In this document: in pieces, positions 17,757-26,471 of the stretch
How the letters are laid out: every line of letters starts with the position of its first letter
Position numbering within the stretch: the stretch's first letter is position 1
Source: Auraticoccus monumenti
Lineage (GTDB): Bacteria; Actinomycetota; Actinomycetes; Propionibacteriales; Propionibacteriaceae
DNA: 64,000 nt
Assembly (NCBI RefSeq): GCF_900101785.1
Contig: NZ_LT629688.1
Coordinates: 3,596,001-3,660,000 of the forward strand
Reading direction: 5' to 3'
Translations under genes and position numbers: made by a program
Notes under the pieces: generated by a model
Database searches by the model: none
Seen by the model: only the letters and a program-made list of their open reading frames with translations
Told to the model about the DNA's origin: nothing

Positions 17757-18838
17757 GGCCGCGACCCTAGCCGCTCCGCGCCGCCGGCGTCCGCTCCGTC
17801 CCCGGTCCCGACGGCGCCGCCCCCGCGGTCCCCCGCCGGGACGTCCGCCGGCGGCTCCCCGGCGCCCGGGAGGTCCTCGCCCCAGACGTGCCGGTACAGC
17901 GCGAGGGTCTCCTCGGCCGCGCGGAGCGCGGAGTCCGCGGCCTCCGGGGGGTCCAGCACGCGGGCCGCGTCGCCCAGCTGGAGCAGCAGCGAGCGCAGCC
18001 AGGCCGGGTCCGAGACGGGCAGCGTGGCCCGCAGGGTGCCGTCCTCCCCCACCGGCTCAACGGCCTGCACCGGGTGGTACTCCGCCACCCAGGCCGCAGG
18101 GGGCCGGAGCTCCAGCGTCACCGCACCGACCCCGGACAGGGCCTCCAGCCAGCCGGCCGGCTGCTCGGGGTGCGGGCCGTGGTCCTCGGCCGGCGCACCG
18201 GTGGGGTGGACCTCGGCGATCCGGTCCAGCCGGAAGGTGCGCCAGGCCCCGCGGTCGAGGTCGAAGGCCTCCAGGTAGGCCACCCCGTCGCGGATGCTGA
18301 CCCGCACCGGGTCGACCCGGCGTCGAGTGGTCTGCTCGGGCGTGTCGTAGACCAGCTCCAGCCGGTGCTGCCCGCCCACCGCCTGGTTGACGGTGTCGCG
18401 GACCAGGTCGCCGGCGGACTCCACCGAGACGCTGACCCGCTCGGCCAGCTCGTGCACCGACCCGGCCACGTGCTGCAGCTTGGCCAGCGCGGAGTCGACC
18501 ACGGCCAGCACGTCCCCGGCGGCCACCTCCCGCAACGAGCGCAGCCCGAGCACCAGGCCGAGGGCCTCGTCGGGGGTGAAGCGCAGCGGTCGGGAGAGGT
18601 ACTCGGCGTTGCTCAGGTGGATGGTGCCCTGCCCGTCGACGGCGTCCATGTCGATCTCGATCAGGTCACCGGGCATCAGGCCGGGCAGGCCGCACATGTA
18701 GAGCACCGACAGGTCCCCGCGGAGCTGCCGGGGCGTGATGCCGAAGGTGCTGGCGGTCTCGGTGAGGCTGGCGCCCTCGTGGGCGAGCAGGTAGGGCACC
18801 AGCGCGAGCAGGCGCTGGACCTGCTGGGAGGAGGTCAC
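17753..18838 (-). CDS. pafC: WYL-domain transcriptional regulator PafC
   Basis: 361 residues: an N-terminal winged helix-turn-helix (ASLTETASTFGITPRQLRGDLSVL, about 23-46), a WYL domain in the middle (RLELVYDTP...DGVAYLEAFDLDRGAWRTFRLDRI) and a WCX-type C-terminal extension. PafB and PafC form a heterodimer that activates the LexA-independent DNA-damage regulon in mycobacteria; the WYL domain probably senses single-stranded DNA. The last 40 residues (after HVWGEDLPG) are low-complexity Gly/Ala/Asp. GTG start overlaps the pafB stop (GTGA). Confidence 0.9.
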   Translation of the reverse strand: MTSSQQVQRLLALVPYLLAHEGASLTETASTFGITPRQLRGDLSVLYMCGLPGLMPGDLIEIDMDAVDGQGTIHLSNAEYLSRPLRFTPDEALGLVLGLRSLREVAAGDVLAVVDSALAKLQHVAGSVHELAERVSVSVESAGDLVRDTVNQAVGGQHRLELVYDTPEQTTRRRVDPVRVSIRDGVAYLEAFDLDRGAWRTFRLDRIAEVHPTGAPAEDHGPHPEQPAGWLEALSGVGAVTLELRPPAAWVAEYHPVQAVEPVGEDGTLRATLPVSDPAWLRSLLLQLGDAARVLDPPEAADSALRAAEETLALYRHVWGEDLPGAGEPPADVPAGDRGGGAVGTGDGADAGGAERLGSRP

Positions 18839-19830
18839 GCCGGTTGCTCCTGCCTCTGCCCGGCCGGGACCAGGCCGCCCAGGTGCTGTAGCACCCGGGT
18901 GCGCACGGCGGCCGGCTCCAGCACCACCACGTCGGGCCCGAAGGAGGCGACCTCGGTGACGAAGGCACCCTCGTCGCCGTACCCCACCCGCCAGGCCTCG
19001 TAGCCAGGACCGAGCCGCTCGGGCAGCGGCTCCTCGCTGCGGCGCCCGCGCCGTCGCAGCCGCGGTGCCCGCTCGGCGCGCACGGCCAGCAGCGCCTCCC
19101 CCGTCGCCGGCGCCGGCTCCAGGCTGCGGGCCAGCGCGCGGACGTCGACGTCCGCGGGGACCTCGAAGGCGTCCGGGCCGGCCACCACCTCGGGCTCACC
19201 GAGGATCCGCGACATCTTGAACATCCGGGTGGCGCCGCGGTCGACGTCGTGGCCCAGCACGTACCAGCGGCCCTTGTTGGAGGTGACGCCCCAGGGCTGC
19301 AGGGTGCGGCGCCCGCCCGGGCCGGTGCCGCGGCGGCGGTAGTCGAAGGCCACCACCGAGCGGGTCAGGACCGCCTGCCAGAGCACCTCGAAGGCGCCCT
19401 CGCGGGCCACCACCGTGGGGCTCATGGTGGCGATCCGGCTGGAGTCGGTCTCGACGCCGGCGGCTCGCAGCTTGGCCCAGGCGCTCTGGGCCGAGGAGGC
19501 CATCCGGGCCTGCTGCCAGCTCTGCGCGGCCAGGGCCACCACCGCGGCCTCGTCGGCGTCGAGCTCGATCGAGGGCAGCTCGAAGTCGGTCCGTGGGATC
19601 CGGTAGCCGAGCTCGTCGTCGAAGTAGGTCGAGTTGCTGCCGGTCTCCACCGGCACGCCCATGGCCCGCAGCTCGTCCTTGTCGCGCTCGAAGGTGCGCT
19701 CGAAGGCGCTGTCGGAGAGCCCGCGGTAGCCCTCGACGACCTGTCTGATCTGGTCCTTGGCCAGGAAGCGCCGGGTGGCCAGGAGGCAGATGGTCAGATT
19801 CAGGATGCGCTCTGACTTCCGCGGGGCCAT
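18835..19830 (-). CDS. pafB: WYL-domain transcriptional regulator PafB
   Basis: 331 residues: an N-terminal HTH (RFLAKDQIRQVVEGYRGLS, DSAFERTFERDKDELRAMG), a WYL domain (VVAFDYRRRG...GRWYVLGHDVDRGATRMFKMSRI) and a WCX-like C terminus. It is the partner of PafC in the DNA-damage response. ATG 19830 is chosen over upstream alternatives because a -10 box lies 7 bases before it and MAPRKSERILNLTI is the family N terminus. In other actinobacteria the gene follows the FKBP and pafA genes; here a pectin lyase gene on the other strand separates them. Confidence 0.93.
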   Translation of the reverse strand: MAPRKSERILNLTICLLATRRFLAKDQIRQVVEGYRGLSDSAFERTFERDKDELRAMGVPVETGSNSTYFDDELGYRIPRTDFELPSIELDADEAAVVALAAQSWQQARMASSAQSAWAKLRAAGVETDSSRIATMSPTVVAREGAFEVLWQAVLTRSVVAFDYRRRGTGPGGRRTLQPWGVTSNKGRWYVLGHDVDRGATRMFKMSRILGEPEVVAGPDAFEVPADVDVRALARSLEPAPATGEALLAVRAERAPRLRRRGRRSEEPLPERLGPGYEAWRVGYGDEGAFVTEVASFGPDVVVLEPAAVRTRVLQHLGGLVPAGQRQEQPA

Positions 19831-19837
19831 GGCGGGG

Positions 19838-19843
19838 ACAGTA
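19838..19843 (-). promoter_or_regulatory. -10 box of a leaderless pafB promoter
   Basis: TACTGT on the minus strand is followed by 7 bases (CCCCGCC) and ATG 19830. No ribosome site is present. Confidence 0.55.
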
Positions 19844-19963
19844 CCAGCGCGCCGAGGGCGTCGGCCGAGCGCCACGGGACCGTCCGGAGCGGAGCGGACC
19901 GGCTGGCGGCAGGTGGCTCCGCACCGTTCCCCGACGGGGTTCCCAAACGGCCGGCGGCGGGGT

Positions 19964-19998
19964 AGAAAGGGTTTTCTCAGCCCTGACACGTTGCAACG
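19964..19998. promoter_or_regulatory. Two dyads upstream of the rhamnogalacturonan lyase
   Basis: AGAAA-GGGT-TTTCT (19964-19977) and the perfect palindrome CGTTGCAACG (19989-19998) lie 16-50 bases before the lyase ATG. A short A/T-rich patch in a very GC-rich background suggests promoter and operator sites, possibly for a LacI-type regulator. No regulator gene is nearby. Confidence 0.3.
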
Positions 19999-20013
19999 AC
20001 GCACGGAGGACCG

Positions 20014-22314
20014 ATGACCCGACCCACGTCCCGACGCCTGGCCACGGCCGCCCTCGCCGGGTTGGCCACCCTCGCCCTGGTGGCCACCGGCACTCCCCCG
20101 GCCGACGCCCGACCCAGCGCACCGGGGGCCCAGCTCGAACAGCTCGACCGCGGCCTGGTGGCCGTGCCCACCAGCGAGGGGGTGCACCTCAGCTGGCGCC
20201 TCCTCGGGCCGGAGGTGACCGGCACCTCCACCACCGGGGTCACCGGTGCCGACTTCGCCGTCTACCGCGGCGGGGAGCGGATCGCCACCGTCACCGACTC
20301 CACCAACTTCCTCGACGCCGGGGGCGGCGACGGCTCCCGCTACCGCGTGGTACCCGTGGTGGACGGCCGCGAGGGCCGGCCCAGCCGGGTCGTCACCCCC
20401 TGGGCGGAGGCCTACGGCGAGCTCCCGCTGCAGCGCCCCGCCGACGGCGTCACCCCCGCCGGGGAGGCCTACACCTACGCGGCCAACGACATGTCCGTGG
20501 CCGACCTGGACGGCGACGGCGAGCTCGAGCACGTGGTGAAGTGGGACCCCTCCAACGCCAAGGACGTCTCGCAGGTGGGCTACACCGGCCCCACCTACCT
20601 CGACGCCTACGAGCCCGACGGCCGCCTGCTCTGGCGGATCGACCTCGGCGTCAACATCCGCTCCGGCGCCCACTACACCCAGTTCCCGGTCTTCGACTTC
20701 GACGGCGACGGCCGGGCCGAGCTGATGGTGAAGACCGCCCCCGGGACCACGGTCCAGCGCTTCGACAGCCGCGGCCGGATGGTCTCCGAGCGCGCCGTCC
20801 CGATCCCGGCCGAGGACCGCGCCGCCGGGGTCAGCCCCGACGACGACTACCGGATGAGCGCCGCGGACTACGCCGCCCACCTGCAGGAGGTGCTGGCCGG
20901 CTGGTCCGAGCGCGAGGAGGTCGTCTCCGGGCAGTGGCCCGCGACCCTGGAGGAGGCCTGGGGCATCGCCCCGCGCTGGGAGTACCCGCTGTCCGAGGCC
21001 GACGCGAAGGCGGCCACCGACTACTTCATCGACGTCTACGCCCCGGGCCGCAGCAGCCGCAACCAGCTCCGCGCCTTCGAGGGCTTCGTGCTCGACGGCC
21101 CGGAGTACCTGACCGTCTTCGACGGCCGCTCCGGCAACCCGCTGGAGACCGTGGACTACGAGCCCGGGCGCGGTGACGACGGGCTGCTGTGGGGCGACTA
21201 CGCCTACTCCCGGATCGAGCCCGGCAACCGGGTCGACCGCTTCCTGGCCGGGGTGGCCTACCTCGACGGCCAGCGCCCCTCGGCGGTGTTCGCCCGCGGC
21301 TACTACACCCGCAGCACCCTGCGCGCCTACGACTGGGACGGCCGCTCCCTGACCACCCGCTGGGCGGTGGACAGCGGGCACGTGCCGCTGACCAACCCGT
21401 TCGCCGACGGACCGCACGGGCGCGACGGCACCGACCCCGAGTTCGGCACCCTCACCACCCAGGGCTTCCACTCGATGTCGGCCTCCGACGTCGACGCCGA
21501 CGGGCGGCAGGAGGTCGTCTACGGCTCGGCCACCATCGACGACGACGGCTCGCTGCTCTACTCCTCCTTCGACACCCTGCCGGCCGGGAGCGCCGACCCC
21601 GGCGCCCGGGCGCGCCTGGGCCACGGTGACGCGATGCACGTCACCGACCTGGACCCGGCGCGCGAGGGGCTGGAGATCTGGACGGTGCACGAGGGCGGCG
21701 CCAGCGCGCCCTACGGCTCGGCCATGCGCGACGCCGCCACCGGCGAGGTCCTGTTCGGGGCCTACTCCGGCCGCGACACCGGCCGCGGCATGGTGGGCGA
21801 CGTCCGTCCCGACGTGCCCGGCACCGAGGTCTGGGCCTCGATGCCCGGCGGCACCGACGGCAGCGGCCTGCTGGACGCCCGCGGCCGACGGCTCGAGACC
21901 GGCACCCCCGGCACCAACCAGAGCGTGCGCTGGGCGGCGGACGGGACCACCCAGCTGGTGAACGGCTCGGGTGGCCAGACGCCCACCATCGACGACTGGC
22001 GCCGCGGCCGGCTGCTGACCCTGGACGGCACCCGCACCAACAACGGCACCAAGGGCAACCCGTCGCTGGTGGCCGACGTGCTGGGTGACTGGCGCGAGGA
22101 GGTGCTGGTCCGCACCGCCGACTCCTCCGCGATCCGCATCTACACCAGCACCGAGCTGACCGACCTGAAGCTGTACACGCTGCTGCACGACCCGCAGTAC
22201 CGCGTCGAGGTGGCCCGGCAGAACACCGCCTACAACCAGCCGTCCCACCCCGGCTTCCACCTGGGTGCCGACACCGACTGGACCCGGGTGCCGCTGCCGC
22301 CGAACGCCGGCTGA
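20014..22314 (+). CDS. Secreted rhamnogalacturonan lyase, polysaccharide lyase family 11
   Basis: 766 residues with a signal peptide (cleavage near ADA-RPS at 32; an RR pair at 7-8 leaves Tat export possible). A fibronectin-like N-terminal module (about 35-130) leads into an eight-bladed propeller domain. Calcium-binding DxDxDG loops are plain: VADLDGDGELEHVV, FDFDGDGRAELMV and DVDADGRQEVVYG. The end HDPQYRVEVARQNTAYNQPSHPGF is typical of PL11 (YesW/YesX type), which cleaves the rhamnose-galacturonate backbone of pectin by beta-elimination outside the cell. GGAGGA lies 4 bases upstream. No other pectin gene adjoins it. It interrupts the conserved pafA-FKBP-pafBC order. Confidence 0.93.
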   Translation: MTRPTSRRLATAALAGLATLALVATGTPPADARPSAPGAQLEQLDRGLVAVPTSEGVHLSWRLLGPEVTGTSTTGVTGADFAVYRGGERIATVTDSTNFLDAGGGDGSRYRVVPVVDGREGRPSRVVTPWAEAYGELPLQRPADGVTPAGEAYTYAANDMSVADLDGDGELEHVVKWDPSNAKDVSQVGYTGPTYLDAYEPDGRLLWRIDLGVNIRSGAHYTQFPVFDFDGDGRAELMVKTAPGTTVQRFDSRGRMVSERAVPIPAEDRAAGVSPDDDYRMSAADYAAHLQEVLAGWSEREEVVSGQWPATLEEAWGIAPRWEYPLSEADAKAATDYFIDVYAPGRSSRNQLRAFEGFVLDGPEYLTVFDGRSGNPLETVDYEPGRGDDGLLWGDYAYSRIEPGNRVDRFLAGVAYLDGQRPSAVFARGYYTRSTLRAYDWDGRSLTTRWAVDSGHVPLTNPFADGPHGRDGTDPEFGTLTTQGFHSMSASDVDADGRQEVVYGSATIDDDGSLLYSSFDTLPAGSADPGARARLGHGDAMHVTDLDPAREGLEIWTVHEGGASAPYGSAMRDAATGEVLFGAYSGRDTGRGMVGDVRPDVPGTEVWASMPGGTDGSGLLDARGRRLETGTPGTNQSVRWAADGTTQLVNGSGGQTPTIDDWRRGRLLTLDGTRTNNGTKGNPSLVADVLGDWREEVLVRTADSSAIRIYTSTELTDLKLYTLLHDPQYRVEVARQNTAYNQPSHPGFHLGADTDWTRVPLPPNAG

Positions 22315-22328
22315 GCGGACCCCGCACG

Positions 22329-22372
22329 CACGACCGCCCCGTCCCGGCAGCAGCCGGGGCGGGGCGGTCGTG
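22329..22372. terminator. Long bidirectional hairpin between lyase and FKBP genes
   Basis: CACGACCGCCCCG (22329-22341) pairs perfectly with CGGGGCGGTCGTG (22360-22372). Inside, a T-G wobble and a further 5 bp (CCCGG/CCGGG) extend the stem to about 19 bp around the loop CAGCAG. It separates two convergent genes. Confidence 0.85.
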
Positions 22373-22392
22373 GTGTCAGGTGCGGGTCGGGC

Positions 22393-23484
22393 TCACTGCC
22401 CGGGCTGGGCGAACAGGATGTCCACCACGTAGACCATGGTCTGGCCCGGGGCGATGCTCGGGGTCGGGTTGCCGTCGGGGAAGGCCTTCTCCGGGGGCAC
22501 CACCAGCAGCACCCGGCTGCCCACCTTCTGGCCCACCAGGCCCTCCTGCCAGCCGGGGATCAGCGAGGACAGCGGCCCGGTCTCGGGCTCGGCGGCGAAG
22601 CTGTTCTGCACCACCTCCCCGCCGTCCCAGACCACGCCCTGGTAGTCGACGGTGATGACGTCGGTGGCGGTGACCTCCTGGCCCTCGCCCTCGATCAGCG
22701 GCTGGACCACGAGCTCGGCCGGCGGCTCGGTGTCGGGGACCTCCACGGTGGGCTCGTCGACGGGGCCGGAGACGGTGGGCAGACCCTCACGCGGCTCGAC
22801 CTCCTCGCCCTCGGGGCCCTCGAGCTGGGTGGCGACCACGTCGACGACGAAGATCAGCGTGTCGCCGAGCTCGATGCCCGCCTGCGGGTTGCCGCCGGAG
22901 GAGTCGTAGCCGTCCTCGCCGGGCATGGCGATCAGCACGCGGCTGCCCACCTTCTGCCCGTCCAGGCCCTTGGAGAAGCCGGGGACGACCTGGTTGAGCG
23001 GGAACACGGCGGTCTGGCCACGCTCGAAGGACTGGTCGAAGACCTCTCCGGTGCGGGCGTTCACGCCGTAGTAGTTCACCTCGGCGGTGCTCTCGGTGGT
23101 GAGGGCGGTGCCGTCGCCCTCCGACAGGACCTTCGTCCGGGTCTGGTCGACCGCCCACGGGGCGTCCACCTCGACCTCGGGGGCCTCGCCGAAGTCACCG
23201 GTCACCGTGATGGCGTCCAGGTCGTCGGAGGGCTCGACGGGCTCGGGGGTGGGGCTGGGGCTGGCCGAGGCGCTCGGGCTGGCGCTCTCGCTGGGGGCCG
23301 CGGTGGCGCTCTCGCTGGGGTCCGGGGAGGGGACGGCCTCCGGCTCCTCGGTGCCGCAGGCCGTCAGGGCCAGCAGCGGGAGCAGGGCCGAGACGGCGGC
23401 GGCCCGCGCGAGTCGGCCGCGTGCGGCACTCCTCGGTCGGGGGGCGGTCAACGGTCGGGGGGGCGTCGGGCTGGTCCTGGGCAC
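22393..23484 (-). CDS. FKBP-type peptidyl-prolyl isomerase lipoprotein, two domains
   Basis: 363 residues. A lipoprotein signal ends at Cys43 (LLALTACG), followed by a Ser/Pro/Ala/Glu linker (45-85) and two FKBP domains (about 110-220 and 260-363). Domain motifs are VPGFSKGLDGQKVGSRVLIAMP in the first and IPGWQEGLVGQKVGSRVLLVVP in the second. Role: proline isomerisation and folding of exported proteins at the outer membrane face. Start GTG 23484 is supported by TATGTT ending 6 bases upstream; a frame running further upstream is only the pafA shadow. Two FKBP units in tandem may be a fusion of the two separate FKBP genes found here in Streptomyces (recalled, not tested). Confidence 0.9.
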   Translation of the reverse strand: MPRTSPTPPRPLTAPRPRSAARGRLARAAAVSALLPLLALTACGTEEPEAVPSPDPSESATAAPSESASPSASASPSPTPEPVEPSDDLDAITVTGDFGEAPEVEVDAPWAVDQTRTKVLSEGDGTALTTESTAEVNYYGVNARTGEVFDQSFERGQTAVFPLNQVVPGFSKGLDGQKVGSRVLIAMPGEDGYDSSGGNPQAGIELGDTLIFVVDVVATQLEGPEGEEVEPREGLPTVSGPVDEPTVEVPDTEPPAELVVQPLIEGEGQEVTATDVITVDYQGVVWDGGEVVQNSFAAEPETGPLSSLIPGWQEGLVGQKVGSRVLLVVPPEKAFPDGNPTPSIAPGQTMVYVVDILFAQPGQ

Positions 23485-23490
23485 CGGTGA

Positions 23491-23496
23491 AACATA
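23491..23496 (-). promoter_or_regulatory. -10 box of a leaderless FKBP-gene promoter
   Basis: TATGTT on the minus strand, then 6 bases and GTG 23484. It lies in the 50-base gap after pafA. Confidence 0.55.
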
Positions 23497-23534
23497 CCCG
23501 AGGCGTAGGACCGGCCCCTGCCGCCGAGCGGGGC

Positions 23535-24917
23535 TCAGCCGTCCTCGCGGCGCCCCATGGCGGCGATCAGCCGGTCGACCCGCTCGTCGGTGCTGACGAA
23601 GGGGTCGCGGCACAGGATGGTGCGCTGGGACTGGTCGTTGAGCTTCAGGTGCACCCAGTCCACGGTGTACTCCAGCCCGTGCTCTCGGGCGGCGGTGACG
23701 AACTGCCCGCGCAGCCGCGCCCGGGTGGTGGACGGCGGCTCGGTGGTGGCGCGCTCGACCTCGTCGGGGCTGGTGAGCCGCACCGCGGCGCCCCGCCTCT
23801 CCAGCAGCCGGAAGAGGCCGCGGTCGGGGTCGATGTCGTGGTAGGCGAGGTCGATCTGCGCCAGCCGGGGGTCGTCCGGGGCGAGGTGGTCCCGGTCGGC
23901 GTAGCGGCGCAGCAGCCGCCGCTTGATGGCCCAGTCGATCTCGGTCTCGATGTCCTCCACCCGGTCGGACTCGATGGCCGCCAGGGCCCGCTGCCACAGG
24001 TCGAGCACCCGGCGGAGGTCCTCGCCGGGGTCCATCTCGGCCGCGACGTGGCGCTGCACCGCCTCCAGGTAGGCCTGCTGCAGGGCCAGCCCGGTGGTGG
24101 TGCGACCGTTGGCCAGCACCACCTCCGCGCGCCCGGTCGGGTCCCGGCTGATGTCGCGCAGGGCTCTGATCGGGTTCTCCAGGGCCAGGTCGCGCATCAC
24201 CACGCCGTCCTCGACCAGACGCAGCACCAGCTCCAGGCTGCCCACCTTGAGCAGCGTGGTGGTCTCGCTCATCGTGGAGTCCCCGACGATGACGTGCAGC
24301 CGCCGGTAGCGCTCGGGGTCGGCGTGGGGCTCGTCGCGGGTGTTGATGATGGGACGGCTGCGGGTGGTGGCGGAGGAGACCGACTCCCAGATGTGCTCGG
24401 CGCGCTGGCTGAGCGCGTACCCGCTGCGGGGGCCGTCGCGGATGATCCGCCCGGCCCCGCAGACCAGCTGGCGCGAGACCAGGAAGGGCACCAGCAGGTC
24501 GGTGTAGCGGTGGAAGTCCCCCTCGCGGGAGATCAGGTAGTTCTCGTGGCAGCCGTAGGAGTTGCCGTGGCTGTCGGCGTTGTTCTTGAACAGGTAGATC
24601 TGGGCGTCCACGCCCTCCTCGGCCAGCCGCTCGCGGGCGTCGGCGGCCAGCCGGGACACCACCAGCTCACCGGCCCGGTCGTGGGCGACGAGCTGGTGCA
24701 GGTCGTCGCACTCGGCGGTGGCGTACTCGGGGTGGGAGCCGACGTCGAGGTAGACCCTGGCCCCGTTGGAGAGGAAGACGTTGCTGGAGCGCCCCCAGCT
24801 GACCACGGTGCGGAACAGGTAGCGAGCCACCTCGTCGGGGTTGACCCGGCGACCGGTCCGGCTGGTCGAGGCCACGCCGAACTCGGTCTCCAGGCCGTAG
24901 ATGCGCCGGCTCAGCAC
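23535..24917 (-). CDS. pafA: Pup-protein ligase PafA
   Basis: 460 residues of the carboxylate-amine ligase fold. Catalytic Asp58 is in [15 protein letters not shown]; the nucleotide/metal region is GLETEFGV at 8-15; family stretches [18 protein letters not shown] and [20 protein letters not shown] are almost unchanged. It attaches the C-terminal glutamate of Pup to lysines of target proteins for the mycobacterial-type proteasome. The absence of the Dop-specific loop, and [11 protein letters not shown] rather than GTETEYG, separates it from Dop. GTG start. No pup, prcA, prcB, dop or arc gene is in the window. It lies 31 bases after rluB and may share its transcript. Confidence 0.96.
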   Translation of the reverse strand: MLSRRIYGLETEFGVASTSRTGRRVNPDEVARYLFRTVVSWGRSSNVFLSNGARVYLDVGSHPEYATAECDDLHQLVAHDRAGELVVSRLAADARERLAEEGVDAQIYLFKNNADSHGNSYGCHENYLISREGDFHRYTDLLVPFLVSRQLVCGAGRIIRDGPRSGYALSQRAEHIWESVSSATTRSRPIINTRDEPHADPERYRRLHVIVGDSTMSETTTLLKVGSLELVLRLVEDGVVMRDLALENPIRALRDISRDPTGRAEVVLANGRTTTGLALQQAYLEAVQRHVAAEMDPGEDLRRVLDLWQRALAAIESDRVEDIETEIDWAIKRRLLRRYADRDHLAPDDPRLAQIDLAYHDIDPDRGLFRLLERRGAAVRLTSPDEVERATTEPPSTTRARLRGQFVTAAREHGLEYTVDWVHLKLNDQSQRTILCRDPFVSTDERVDRLIAAMGRREDG

Positions 24918-24948
24918 CGCCGGCCACCGTCCCCGCCGAGGTCCACCG

Positions 24949-25707
24949 TCACATCCCGACCAGGTCGAGCAGCTTGCCCAGCTCCTCGCGGGTCAGCTCG
25001 CGCAGCTCCCCCACCGGCAGCCGGCCCAGGCGCACCGGGCCGATCGCGATGCGGGAGAGCTGGTTGACCGGGTGCCCCACGGTGTCCATCATCCGCCGCA
25101 CGATGCGGTTGCGGCCCTCGTGCAGGGTCACCTGCAGCATGCTGCGGCTGCCCGTCGTGGAGACCAGCCGGACGGCGTCGGGCTTCACCGGCCCGTCGTC
25201 CAGGGTGACGCCCTTCTCCAGCCGGCGCACGATGCGGGCGTCCACCACGCCCTCGACCTCGGCCAGGTAGGTCTTGGGCACCTTCCAGGACGGGTGGGTC
25301 ATCCGGTGCGCGAACTCGCCGTCGTTGGTCAGCAGGATCAGGCCCTCGGTGTCGGTGTCCAGGCGCCCGACGTGGAAGACGCGCTCCTTGCGCCGTCCCA
25401 GCAGGTCGTCCAGGGTCCGCCGCTCCAGCGGGTCGTCCATGGTGGAGACCACGCCGCGGGGCTTGTTGACCACCAGGTAGACGTGGTGGCGGGCCGGTGG
25501 GACGCGGGCGCCGTCCACGCGGATGACGTCGTTGGCCGGGTCGACCCGCAGGCCCTGCTCCATCACCACCGAGCCGTTGACCTCCACCCGGCCCTCGTGG
25601 ATCAGGTTCTCGCTGGCCCTCCGGGAGGCGAAGCCGGCCCGGGCCAGAACCTTCTGCAGGCGGACCCCCTGCTGCTCGTCGGTCTGGTCCTCGTCCTTGC
25701 CGCTCAC
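24949..25707 (-). CDS. 23S rRNA pseudouridine synthase (RluB/RsuA family)
   Basis: 252 residues: an S4 RNA-binding domain ([21 protein letters not shown], 16-36) and a pseudouridine synthase domain with the catalytic Asp in [17 protein letters not shown]. The family isomerises specific uridines in rRNA (position 2605 for RluB). GTG start overlaps the scpB stop (GTGA). The scpA-scpB-rluB order is standard in Gram-positive bacteria. Confidence 0.93.
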   Translation of the reverse strand: MSGKDEDQTDEQQGVRLQKVLARAGFASRRASENLIHEGRVEVNGSVVMEQGLRVDPANDVIRVDGARVPPARHHVYLVVNKPRGVVSTMDDPLERRTLDDLLGRRKERVFHVGRLDTDTEGLILLTNDGEFAHRMTHPSWKVPKTYLAEVEGVVDARIVRRLEKGVTLDDGPVKPDAVRLVSTTGSRSMLQVTLHEGRNRIVRRMMDTVGHPVNQLSRIAIGPVRLGRLPVGELRELTREELGKLLDLVGM

Positions 25708-26471
25708 GGCTGCTCCTCGGGGTCGTCGTCGGGTGGTGCGGAGGTGGCCGCCTCGTCGGTGGGCACGTCCTCGTCGGTGGGCACGTCGTCGTCGGTGGGC
25801 ACGTCGTCGTCGGCGGGCAGGGGCTCGGCCACCGGACCGGGGGTGGCGAGCTGGCCCAGCTCGGCCTCCAGCGCGCTGGCGTCGGGCAGGTGCGGGGCGA
25901 GGTCGGGCAGCTGGTCCAGCGACTCCAGCCCGATCCGCTCCAGGAACGTCTCGGTGGTCCGGAACACGACGGCCCCGGTGACCGGGTCCTGCCCGGCCTC
26001 CTCGATCATCTCCCGGGCGAGGAGCGTCCGCACCACACCGTCCACGTTCACCCCGCGCACCGCCGAGATCCGGGCCCGCGAGATCGGCTGCAGGTAGGCC
26101 ACCACGGCCAGGGTCTCCAGCGCCGCCTGGGAGAGCCGGGACTGCTGGCCCTCCAGCACGGCCCGGGTGATCACCTCGGCGTGCTCGGGGCGGGTCCAGT
26201 AGCGCCAGCCCCCGGCCAGGTGGCGCAGCTCGAACCCGCGGCCGGTCTCGTCGTAGAACAGCTGCAGCTGGCGCAGGGTCTGCTCCACCACCTCCACCGG
26301 CACCTCGAGCACCTGGGCCAGGGTGAACGCGCTCAGCGGCTCGTCGGCCATCAGCAGCAGGGCCTCCACCGGGCCGGACAGCTCGCCGGCCAGCTCGGGG
26401 TGCACGGTCTGCCCCCCGGCAGGGTCCTCCCCCGCGGTGGACGCGGTCCCGGCGACGTCGTGCTCAGCCAC
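25704..26471 (-). CDS. scpB: Segregation and condensation protein ScpB
   Basis: 255 residues: two winged-helix domains (about 25-110 and 110-185), with the family stretch LSQAALETLAVVAYLQPISRARI. It is the dimeric kleisin-binding subunit of the Smc-ScpAB condensin. The C-terminal tail (about 210-255) is acidic and built on a repeat VPTDEDVPTDDD, encoded by near-identical 18-bp units. Start GTG 26471 overlaps scpA by 8 bases; the longer frame into scpA is a shadow. Confidence 0.92.
   Translation of the reverse strand: MAEHDVAGTASTAGEDPAGGQTVHPELAGELSGPVEALLLMADEPLSAFTLAQVLEVPVEVVEQTLRQLQLFYDETGRGFELRHLAGGWRYWTRPEHAEVITRAVLEGQQSRLSQAALETLAVVAYLQPISRARISAVRGVNVDGVVRTLLAREMIEEAGQDPVTGAVVFRTTETFLERIGLESLDQLPDLAPHLPDASALEAELGQLATPGPVAEPLPADDDVPTDDDVPTDEDVPTDEAATSAPPDDDPEEQP
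25757..25818. repeat. 18-bp tandem repeats in scpB
   Basis: About three copies of a unit reading (plus strand) GTCGGTGGGCACGTCGTC, differing by single bases, encode the DVPTDD repeats of the ScpB tail. Because units are a multiple of three, changes in copy number would keep frame. Confidence 0.6.

Noticed and set aside
18835-22260. 1141-codon minus frame fusing pafB to upstream sequence
   Set aside because: The N-terminal 800 codons are antisense to the PL11 lyase; pafB starts at 19830.
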